Source: Streptomyces echinatus
Lineage (GTDB): Bacteria; Actinomycetota; Actinomycetes; Streptomycetales; Streptomycetaceae
Direction: 5' to 3'
Assembly (NCBI RefSeq): GCF_014203595.1
Contig: NZ_JACHJK010000006.1
Location: 186,001-250,000 of the forward strand
DNA length: 64,000 bases
Of the stretch, positions 9,494-17,245 are shown piece after piece. Numbering within the stretch: position 1 is the first letter of the stretch; each line of letters starts with the position of its first letter. A model generated the notes under the pieces. It did no database searches and had not been told where the DNA came from. It worked only from the letters and a program-made list of their open reading frames with translations. Made by a program: the position numbers and the translations under genes.

Positions 9494-10953
9494 ACCTCAG
9501 CACCGCGGTCCGCGAACTGCTCGGCGAAGCACGGCAGGTGTACCGGGGCAGACCCGGCGGGGCGGCGGTCGAGGCGGTGACCGCGCATCTGGCGGAACCC
9601 CTGAAGGTGGCGATCGCCGGACGGGTCAAGGCCGGCAAGTCGACCTTGCTCAACGCCCTGGTGGGGGAGCGGGTCGCGGCGACCGACGCGGGAGAGTGCA
9701 CCCGGATCGTCACCTGGTACAGCTACGGTGACCGACCCGCGGCCTGGGCCGATCCGAGCACGGGCGCGTCGATCCCGCTCAGGCCGACGGAGCCCGTCAC
9801 GCTGCCGCCGGGTATCCGGATCGAGGAACTGGACCGGCTGCGCATGCAGTTGCCCGCACCCTGGCTGAGGTCCATGACCCTGATCGACACCCCCGGGACC
9901 GGATCGCTGACACTGACGGCGGGCGCCCGCACCGAGCGGTTCTTCGCCCGGCCCGACGACGGCGGTACGGTGGACGCCGTCCTCTATCTCATGCGTCAAC
10001 TGCACTCGTCCGATGTCGACTTCCTTCGTATGACGGCCGAGGCCGGGGCCAACGGCGGCAGTCTCGTCACGGCGATGGGCATCCTGTCCAGGGCGGACGA
10101 GATGGGCGGCGGTGCCGACGACGCGCTCGCCCACGCCGACCGCGTCGCGGCCGACTACCGTGACAACGGCCGCGTACGCTCCCTGGTACACACCGTCGTC
10201 CCGCTGGCGGGACTGCTCGCCGAAGCATCGGGGACGATGGAGCCGCGCGAGTTCACCGGGCTGACCACGCTGGCAGCCGCGGGGGCCCCGGCCACCGCAC
10301 CGCTGCTGGTCTCGACCTCACGCTTCCTCGACCCCGCCCGACGGGCCGTGCTCTCCGGCGCCGACCGGGAGGCACTGCTGCGCAGACTCGGCCTGTACGG
10401 CATCCGCCTCAGCCTGCGGCTGCTGGCGGACAACCCCCGCCTCACCCGGCAGGACCTGTGCCTGGCACTCGCCGAGCACAGCGGGCTGACCCGGCTGCGC
10501 ACCCTGCTGTCGTCCCAGTTCGCCGAACGCCGCGATGTACTCAAGGCGGAGTCCGCGCTGCGCGCCGTTGACGCGGTGACCGCGGCCGATCCCGTACCGG
10601 AGGCGGCCGCACTGCGCCGGAGCATGGAACGGATCCGGGTGAACGCCCATGAGTTCACCGAGATCCGGATGCTGACGGATCTGCGCACCGCCCGGGTCCC
10701 CGCCAAGGCCGACCAACTCGCCAGAATGGAAAGGTTGTTGGGCGGAGAGGGCGGCGCCGCCAGCACGCGCCTGAACCTCCCGGCCGCCGCTACCGGGGAC
10801 GCGGTCCGTGCGGCGATCGGCGCCGAGCACGCCTACTGGGCGCGGCTGGCCCGCCATCCCCTCACCAGGCCGGACCTCGCCCGCGCGGCCACGGTCGCGG
10901 TCCGCAGCTGCGAGGTGCTGGCCGCCAGGAACGAGGCGGAGTCGGGCCGCTGA
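9490..10953 (+). CDS. Bacterial dynamin-like GTPase, second of a pair
   Basis: A 487-aa GTPase. The G1 motif GRVKAGKST begins at residue 44, G3 DTPG is at 133-136 and a G4-like SRAD is near 200. The second half is helical and charged, with no clear transmembrane segment, unlike its partner. ATG 9490 overlaps the stop codon of the upstream gene (ATGA), indicating translational coupling. Paired dynamin-like genes usually encode cooperating subunits (compare IniA/IniC or DynA/DynB), with one member carrying the membrane anchor. Transcription ends at the hairpin before the convergent Hsp70-like gene. Confidence 0.83.
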   Translation: MNLSTAVRELLGEARQVYRGRPGGAAVEAVTAHLAEPLKVAIAGRVKAGKSTLLNALVGERVAATDAGECTRIVTWYSYGDRPAAWADPSTGASIPLRPTEPVTLPPGIRIEELDRLRMQLPAPWLRSMTLIDTPGTGSLTLTAGARTERFFARPDDGGTVDAVLYLMRQLHSSDVDFLRMTAEAGANGGSLVTAMGILSRADEMGGGADDALAHADRVAADYRDNGRVRSLVHTVVPLAGLLAEASGTMEPREFTGLTTLAAAGAPATAPLLVSTSRFLDPARRAVLSGADREALLRRLGLYGIRLSLRLLADNPRLTRQDLCLALAEHSGLTRLRTLLSSQFAERRDVLKAESALRAVDAVTAADPVPEAAALRRSMERIRVNAHEFTEIRMLTDLRTARVPAKADQLARMERLLGGEGGAASTRLNLPAAATGDAVRAAIGAEHAYWARLARHPLTRPDLARAATVAVRSCEVLAARNEAESGR

Positions 10954-11004
10954 CCCGGGCCACTCACGGGCGGGACCCGGGCTGCGCACGGGTGGCTGAG
11001 CCGG

Positions 11005-11020
11005 GCCACCCACGGGTGGC
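11005..11020. terminator. Bidirectional hairpin between convergent genes
   Basis: GCCACCC-AC-GGGTGGC is a perfect 7-bp stem in the 67-bp gap between the GTPase gene and the convergent Hsp70-like gene. Related half-repeats (GGGCCAC, ACGGGTGGC) occur just upstream. There is no U-tract, as is common for Streptomyces terminators. Confidence 0.5.
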
Positions 11021-12415
11021 CTATGCCGCCCGGCCTCGGAAGGCGAACAGTGCGATCAGTACCAGCACAGTCAGCACCAGCAGCACCACGGCGAGAACCC
11101 CCAGACCGCCGCGCCCGGTGCCGCCGCCCTCCCCGGTCCGTACCGTGACGGACTCCCGGGGGTCGGGCGGGGTGTGGCGCGTGATGCTGGAGACGGGGAC
11201 ATTCACCCGGGTGTCCGTGGCCGTCGTCAGGCCGGTGCGCTCCAGATCGGTGATGACGGTGAGCTCCGGACCCTGCTCGGGTGTTCCCTGGGGTCGGGGT
11301 GCGCGGACCACGGGGATGACGGCCTTCGGCTCGCTGACCGTCTGCCGGGGCGCCGCGGCGATCGCCGCACCGAGGCTCACCACGTGCTTGGAGTGCGCGT
11401 CGGTCCTGACGGACACGCCCAGTTCGCTCTCCAGCAGCCGGGACACCAGCGGGATACGGCTCGACCCGCCGACCAGCAGCACCGCGTCGAGCTGGTCCGG
11501 CCGAACTCCCGCCCGGTCGAGCACATCGGTGAACATCCCTATGGTGTCCATGATCATCGGCCTGATGAGCGCCTCGAAGCCGCTGCGGGTGATCTCCACG
11601 TCCCGGGACACTCCCGGCAGCCGGACGTGTACCACCGCTTCCTGGAGGGTGGACAGCACCTCCTTGGCCGCGATCACATCGGCCTGCAGGCGCAGCAGGT
11701 CGGCCTCGGCCTCGGGTTCGTCCGGGTCGAAGCGGCCGGCGGCTCCCGCGATCTCCTGGACGTGCTCCATCAGCAGATCGTCGAAGTGGATGCCGCCCAC
11801 GCGGTCGTCACCGGCGGGTTCCCCCTCGATCTCCACGCCGGTCCGGCTCTTGCGGACCAGGGTGGCGTCGAAGGTTCCGCCGCCGAGGTCGTAGATGCCG
11901 ATCAGGGCGCCGGGACGCACCGGCACGATGCGCTGCTGGGACACGTAGAAGGTACCGGCGGCGATGGGCTCGGGCAGCAGGCCGACGTCGCTGAGCCCCG
12001 CGACGGAGGCCGCGTCGATCAGTGCCTGGCGCCGGTGCTCTTCCCACTCGGCGGGGTGGGTGAGCACCACATGGCCGGGCCGGGCGCCCTCCAGCTCGGA
12101 GACGGTGTCCAGCACCCAGCGCAGCAGATGGCCGGTCAGTTCGTGCGGGGGATAGCCGGTCTCGCCCATGAGCATCGGATAGTCCTCGCCCATATACGGC
12201 TTGAAGCGCTGGGCCATGCGCTGGGGATCGGTGGCGCCCTTGAACCGCGCGGTGTTCCCGACCAGAAGGGTGCCGTCGCCGGCCCGGTACAGCACCGAGG
12301 GCACGAGGTCGGAGCCGTGCGAATGCTGGCCGAGCGGCACGGTCTCGGCACGGCCGCCGCGCCACAGTGCGGCGCCGGTGAAGGTGGTGCCGAGATCAAC
12401 TCCCAGAGGAAACAT
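11021..12415 (-). CDS. Membrane-anchored Hsp70-type ATPase lacking a substrate-binding domain
   Basis: A 464-aa protein. Residues 1-365 form an actin/Hsp70 nucleotide-binding domain with GVDLGTTFTG (phosphate-1), YDLGGGTFD (phosphate-2) and LLVGGSSRIP (adenosine). The canonical beta-sandwich substrate domain and lid are absent; a low-complexity linker leads to one C-terminal transmembrane helix (about 440-460) and a short basic tail. Such tail-anchored Hsp70-like proteins are seen beside other regulatory ATPases in actinobacteria, but their substrates are unknown. The start ATG 12415 lies 206 bp from the divergent PKD gene, so the two share a promoter region. The genomic link is with dynamin-like GTPases and MoxR rather than with DnaJ/GrpE. 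Confidence 0.85.
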   Translation of the reverse strand: MFPLGVDLGTTFTGAALWRGGRAETVPLGQHSHGSDLVPSVLYRAGDGTLLVGNTARFKGATDPQRMAQRFKPYMGEDYPMLMGETGYPPHELTGHLLRWVLDTVSELEGARPGHVVLTHPAEWEEHRRQALIDAASVAGLSDVGLLPEPIAAGTFYVSQQRIVPVRPGALIGIYDLGGGTFDATLVRKSRTGVEIEGEPAGDDRVGGIHFDDLLMEHVQEIAGAAGRFDPDEPEAEADLLRLQADVIAAKEVLSTLQEAVVHVRLPGVSRDVEITRSGFEALIRPMIMDTIGMFTDVLDRAGVRPDQLDAVLLVGGSSRIPLVSRLLESELGVSVRTDAHSKHVVSLGAAIAAAPRQTVSEPKAVIPVVRAPRPQGTPEQGPELTVITDLERTGLTTATDTRVNVPVSSITRHTPPDPRESVTVRTGEGGGTGRGGLGVLAVVLLVLTVLVLIALFAFRGRAA

Positions 12416-12621
12416 TCCGACCCTTCACTGAGCTTTGTGAAAATGGCCAATATGAACCGCCAAGCGGCCTGAAGTGGCATCATATGGGCCCTGAGTACGG
12501 GGGATGGCCGGACTCCGGAGGTCCGCGTCGGCGGCCCGGGGCTCTGACCACGTCCGACTCCCCGCCGCAGGGGGCAACCGCGACGGGACAGCCGGGCTCG
12601 GGGCATTGGGGGACGTCTCTC

Positions 12622-14994
12622 ATGGCACAAGTGCGAGGGAAGAAGCGCCCGTTCGCCTTCAGGGCCGTGGGCCGAGGAGAGCGGCCGCGCAGGCCTCCGC
12701 TCCCCCCGCTCGTACGGCGGATGACGCGACTCGTGGCCTGGACGCTCGCCGCGGTCCTGGCCGTGACCGGCCTCGCGCTCGCCGGCAGCGGCAACTCGGC
12801 CGAGAAACCGCGTCTGCTCTCCGGAGCGGCCTGGCTGCCCTCCGCGCGTGCGGGCCAACTCGCGCTGCTGGACGGCTCGACGGCCGAGGTCGCGGCGCAG
12901 GTGAAGGTGTCCTCCGGCGGCCGCGGTCTGGAAGTCGTCCAACAGGGCGCGCACGCCTACGCGGTCGACACCGAAGAGGGCGCGTTACGCCGCGTCGACG
13001 GTGCCACCTTCGCGGTCACCCCCGCCCTCGCGTCCGGCACACCGGGAGCCAGACCGATCCCCGACGCCCGCGAAGGGTTACGGGCGTTCGCGAGCCCCGA
13101 CCACCTCTACGCCGTCGACGTCGAACACGGCGTGTTCACCGAGGCCGACGCCCACACCCTCGCCCGGCGAGGCGCCCTCCAGCCGCTCGCCGCGGACGCG
13201 GACGCCCAGTCGACCGTGCTGGACGACACGGGCACCCTCTGGGCCCTCGACGCCCGGACCGGCGATCTGGACATCATCGGGGCAGGACGGCACACCACCC
13301 GCCGCCACGCGAGCACCCCGGGCCCCGGCCGGCTGGTCCTCGCCGGCGGCTCACCCGTACTGGTCGACCTCACCCGCAGAACCGCCTCGCTCCTTCGGCC
13401 GGGCAGCGGCGAAGCCGCCTCCGCCGTCCCCCTGGAGCTCCGCGAAGGGGACGAGGTCACCGTCAGCGGCTCGCCCGGCAGCCCACGGGTCTACGTGATC
13501 AGCCGCGGCGTACTCACCATCTGCGAGTTTCGTTCAACGAGCTGCGGCTCGTCGGTCCAACTCGGCGACTCCGGGCAGGGGTTCGGTCAGGCCGTGGAGA
13601 CCGGCGGACGGCTCTTCGTCCCCAACTACCGCACTGGCAAGGTCTGGATCGTGGACCTGGCCGGCACCCGTGTCGTCGCACAGCCGAGGGTCATCACCCC
13701 GACGACCCGGTTCCAGCTTCTCACCCGTGACGGCGTCGTCTTCTTCAACGACCCCGTCAGCGAACGAGCCGGGGTCGTCCGTCTCGACGGCGAGGTCGTC
13801 AAGGTCGCCAAGTACGACCCCGCCCGCCCGGACAAGGGTGTCGTACGTCCCGACGTCCCCCAGGACGACAAGCAGAACCGGAACAACAAGGACGACAGGG
13901 ACGGCGAGGCCAAGCCCGAACCCTCCGCCACCCCGCTGCCGCCGGACCCCCTCCCCGGCCCGAGCCAGGACGTCGTACCGCCGCCGCCCACGGGCAACCC
14001 GCCGCCCCCACCCACCACGACCGCTCCCACCCGACTCCCGCCCCCCAACGGGGGCGACGGGGCGAGTGATCCCCCAACGCCCTCGGACAGCCCCAGCCCT
14101 TCATCGACACCGCGTGCGATCACGATCGCGGCGACCACGACGGCCCCGACGGCCGGTGAGGGCGTGGGGCTGGAGGTCCGGGCCACGGACGGGGGCACCG
14201 CGCCCCGGGCCGCCGCCTGGGACTTCGGTGACACCTTGACCGGCAGCGGGCTGTCCGTCACCCATGCGTGGAACGAGAGCCGCACCGCCCAGGTCTCGGT
14301 CACCGCCACCTTCGACGACGACCGGACGGCCACCACCTCGATCCCGATCGCCGTGTCGGCGCGGACCGTCACGCTGACGGTCAGCAACACGGGGGCGGGC
14401 ACGGTGACCGGCCAGGGCATCGACTGCGGTGTCGATTGCCAGGAGACCCTTCCGGCCGGGACCACGGTGACCCTCACCGCGGCCGGAGGCACTGCGGCCG
14501 ACTTCCGTGGCTGGCTGGGATGCGCACAACCGAACGGTGACGTTTGCACCGTGACGGTCGATCAGAACATCACGATCAGCAGCTCCTTCGCCGATGTCGT
14601 CTCATCGGGGCAGACGGTGGTGGAGGGGAGCTACACGGTCGACCTCGACAACGGGCGCGTGGGCGCCGGCTCCTGGGACATCTGGTGGTACCAGGCGTCC
14701 TTCACCCAGGGGCTGGAGGAGTCCGCGCAGATGACCCCCGGCAGGGGCTCCAGCACGGGGTCCACGATCGTCAATCTGGGTGTCACCGACTTCCAGAGCA
14801 TCGGCCCCGAGCAGTTGCCGGGCCTCGCCTACTCGACAGAGGCGATTCCCGGCGGCCCGGACGTCCCCAACCAGCTGGTCGACGGAGACGTCTTCGCGGT
14901 GAGGACGAAGACAGGGAACTACTCCAAGGTCCTCGTCGTCGGCCGCGGGCGATGGGACATCACAATCAGGTGGATAACCTACAAGAGCGGCTGA
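12622..14994 (+). CDS. Secreted or anchored beta-propeller plus PKD protein with two TTA codons
   Basis: A 790-aa protein. I chose ATG 12622 because the hydrophobic segment (about residues 38-55) then sits as in its paralogue; ATG 12484 would add 46 unlikely residues. Order: anchor or signal, a repetitive propeller-like domain (about 65-410), a Pro/Thr-rich linker (about 420-490), a PKD domain (AWDFGDTLTGSG), an InlB-B-like repeat with paired cysteines, then a C-terminal beta domain. The propeller is about 70% identical by eye to the product of 19,516-21,984. In-frame TTA codons occur at 12985-12987 and 13078-13080, implying bldA tRNA dependence. Probably a cell-surface adhesin or sensor processed with the MoxR operon; the function is unknown. 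Confidence 0.8.
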   Translation: MAQVRGKKRPFAFRAVGRGERPRRPPLPPLVRRMTRLVAWTLAAVLAVTGLALAGSGNSAEKPRLLSGAAWLPSARAGQLALLDGSTAEVAAQVKVSSGGRGLEVVQQGAHAYAVDTEEGALRRVDGATFAVTPALASGTPGARPIPDAREGLRAFASPDHLYAVDVEHGVFTEADAHTLARRGALQPLAADADAQSTVLDDTGTLWALDARTGDLDIIGAGRHTTRRHASTPGPGRLVLAGGSPVLVDLTRRTASLLRPGSGEAASAVPLELREGDEVTVSGSPGSPRVYVISRGVLTICEFRSTSCGSSVQLGDSGQGFGQAVETGGRLFVPNYRTGKVWIVDLAGTRVVAQPRVITPTTRFQLLTRDGVVFFNDPVSERAGVVRLDGEVVKVAKYDPARPDKGVVRPDVPQDDKQNRNNKDDRDGEAKPEPSATPLPPDPLPGPSQDVVPPPPTGNPPPPPTTTAPTRLPPPNGGDGASDPPTPSDSPSPSSTPRAITIAATTTAPTAGEGVGLEVRATDGGTAPRAAAWDFGDTLTGSGLSVTHAWNESRTAQVSVTATFDDDRTATTSIPIAVSARTVTLTVSNTGAGTVTGQGIDCGVDCQETLPAGTTVTLTAAGGTAADFRGWLGCAQPNGDVCTVTVDQNITISSSFADVVSSGQTVVEGSYTVDLDNGRVGAGSWDIWWYQASFTQGLEESAQMTPGRGSSTGSTIVNLGVTDFQSIGPEQLPGLAYSTEAIPGGPDVPNQLVDGDVFAVRTKTGNYSKVLVVGRGRWDITIRWITYKSG

Positions 14995-15105
14995 AAACCC
15001 GGCAGTCCACTGAATAATGAGATAGCCGACGGGCAGCCGCGAACGGCTCCTCGGCACGACCGGTCATCACTTCTTGCGCAGTCCGTGAAGGACAAGGGGG
15101 GACCT

Positions 15106-16092
15106 ATGTCAATGCCCGCTGATCCAGGGGCCATCGACGCGTCCTGGGTACAACGCCGGGTCGACGACCTGATCCGGAACATCGAGCAGGTCGTCCACGG
15201 CAACGCGCAGGTCGTGCGCAATGCCGTCGTCTGTCTGCTGGCCGAGGGCCATCTGCTCATCGAAGGTGTGCCCGGCGTCGCGAAGACGACGCTGGCCAAG
15301 GCGATCGCGCACTCCATCAGCGGCCAGTTGCGCCGGATCCAGTTCACTCCGGACCTGCTGCCCTCGGACGTGGTCGGCGTGAACATCTTCGACAGCGGCA
15401 AGCAGAAGTTCGACTTCCACGCCGGACCGGTGTTCGCCAACATCGTGCTCGGGGACGAGATCAACCGCGCCTCGCCCAAGACCCAGTCGGCACTGCTGGA
15501 GGCCATGGGCGAACGGCAGGTCACCGTGGACGGCGAGACCTACGAGCTCAACTCGCCGCACTTCGTGATCGCCACCCAGAACCCGTACGACCACCAGGGC
15601 ACCTACACCCTGCCCGAGGCCCAACTGGACCGCTTCATGATGCAGTTGCACCTCGGCTACCCCAGTCCCGAGCAAGAGGCCAGGGTCATCGGCGATGCCA
15701 TCGCACGGCGGCTGCCCGAGCAGCTCACCGCGGTCACCAATGTCAGCGAGCTCACGAAGATGATCCAGGTGGCCCGCGCCACACACGTCGCCGACGCGGT
15801 CCGCTCGTACATCGTCACGGTCGTCGGAGGCACCCGCGCCCTCAAGGAGAAGGTGCGGCTCGGCGCAAGTCCCCGGGCCAGCAACGCCCTTGCCGTGGCC
15901 AGTCAGGCCAGGGCCGCGGTGGACGGCCGCTCGTACGTCACCGCCGATGACGTCAAGGCGATGGCGCACCCGGTGCTGTGCCACCGGATCATCCTCACCC
16001 CGGAGGCCTCGATCAAGGGTGTGACGACGTCCTCGGTCGTGGACGAGATCCTCGCCTCGGTTCCCGTGCCGCACGCTTCCGCGGGTCTGTGA
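15106..16092 (+). CDS. MoxR family AAA+ ATPase
   Basis: A 328-aa protein with Walker A EGVPGVAKTT, Walker B LGDEINRASPKTQSALLEAM and the family stretch IATQNPYDHQGTYTLPEAQ. MoxR ATPases act as chaperones for maturation of secreted or membrane complexes and pair with DUF58/vWA proteins, which follow here. ATG 15106 has a GGGGGA box just upstream; a GTG at 15085 is possible. The next gene starts 7 bp after the stop. The set MoxR, DUF58, transglutaminase-like, PKD protein is an evident operon. Confidence 0.93.
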   Translation: MSMPADPGAIDASWVQRRVDDLIRNIEQVVHGNAQVVRNAVVCLLAEGHLLIEGVPGVAKTTLAKAIAHSISGQLRRIQFTPDLLPSDVVGVNIFDSGKQKFDFHAGPVFANIVLGDEINRASPKTQSALLEAMGERQVTVDGETYELNSPHFVIATQNPYDHQGTYTLPEAQLDRFMMQLHLGYPSPEQEARVIGDAIARRLPEQLTAVTNVSELTKMIQVARATHVADAVRSYIVTVVGGTRALKEKVRLGASPRASNALAVASQARAAVDGRSYVTADDVKAMAHPVLCHRIILTPEASIKGVTTSSVVDEILASVPVPHASAGL

Positions 16093-16099
16093 GGCGAGG

Positions 16100-17245
16100 A
16101 TGCTGACGCGATCGGGGCTCGTGGTCGCGCTCGCGGCCGCCATCCTGCTGTCGACGGGCGCGCTGCTGGACTACCCGGAACTGACGCTGCTCGGGTTCGC
16201 ATGCCTGATCGCGATCCTCGCGGCCGCACTGTGGATGCTCGCGAAGCCGGATCTGCTGGTGCACCGGCAGATCCGGCCGGGCCGGGTGACCGAGGGCGAG
16301 GAGGCGGTGGGGGTCATCACCGTCACCAACGAGATGTCGCGGCGCTGTCCGCCGATCACGGCCGCCGAATGGGTGGCCGGACGCAGCGTGGGTGTGCCGC
16401 TCCCGAGCCTCGCCCCGCGGGCCGGCCACTCCATGACGTACGCCCTGCCCACATCCCGGCGCGGGGTCTACAAGGTGGGCCCGCTGACCATCGGGCACAC
16501 CGATCCGCTGAGGCTCATGGCGGTCACCAAGCAGTACGCCACCGAGTCGACGCTGTACGTGCATCCGCAGACCGACCTCGTCCACCCCGTGCCCACCGGC
16601 CAGAGCCGTGACCAGGACGGCCCCACCTCCAGCCTCGCCCCGCAGGGCGGTATCGCCTTCCACAGCCTGCGGGACTATGTCTCCGGCGACGACTGGCGGC
16701 TGATCCACTGGAAGTCCAGTGCCCGGACGGGACAGTTGATGGTCCGTCACAACGTCGTCCCCAACGAACCCCGGCTGATGATCCTGCTGGACACCAGCGA
16801 AAGCCCGTACACGGAGAAGTCCTTCGAGGACGCCGTGAGCGCCGCCGCCTCGCTCTGCGTGGCGGCGGTCCGGGCCGGGTTCCCGCTCGAACTGCGCACC
16901 ACAGGTGGCGGGATGACCGCCGCCGACCAGACCGGCGAGGGCCTCACCCCCACCCTCGATCTGCTGGCCGGTGTCGAGCGCGACCGCCAGGACCCGGGTC
17001 TGGCCGCGCTGCCCTCGATGGTGCCCGAGCAGGGCGCCGTATCGCTCGGTGTCGTCACAGGACAGCCCGAGCCCGCGATGCTCACCGCGCTGCCACAGGT
17101 GCGCTCCCGGTTCATGATGATCAGTCTGGTGCAGTTCGCCGACACCTACGCGGCGCCCCCGAGCGCGCTGCACGGCGTGGTGTCGATGAACGTCCGCAGC
17201 CGCGAGGAGTTCGCCGCCACGTGGAACGATCTGGTACGACGATGA
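16100..17245 (+). CDS. DUF58 domain membrane protein
   Basis: A 381-aa protein with two N-terminal transmembrane helices (residues 5-48). The DUF58 signature is at about 195-215 (DYVSGDDWRLIHWKSSARTG), and the vWA-like fold following it contains LLDTSES. DUF58 proteins are the usual partners of MoxR ATPases and probably bridge the ATPase to an envelope client. The stop overlaps the start of the next gene (ATGA), so translation is coupled. The gene is complete with no anomalies. Confidence 0.92.
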   Translation: MLTRSGLVVALAAAILLSTGALLDYPELTLLGFACLIAILAAALWMLAKPDLLVHRQIRPGRVTEGEEAVGVITVTNEMSRRCPPITAAEWVAGRSVGVPLPSLAPRAGHSMTYALPTSRRGVYKVGPLTIGHTDPLRLMAVTKQYATESTLYVHPQTDLVHPVPTGQSRDQDGPTSSLAPQGGIAFHSLRDYVSGDDWRLIHWKSSARTGQLMVRHNVVPNEPRLMILLDTSESPYTEKSFEDAVSAAASLCVAAVRAGFPLELRTTGGGMTAADQTGEGLTPTLDLLAGVERDRQDPGLAALPSMVPEQGAVSLGVVTGQPEPAMLTALPQVRSRFMMISLVQFADTYAAPPSALHGVVSMNVRSREEFAATWNDLVRR

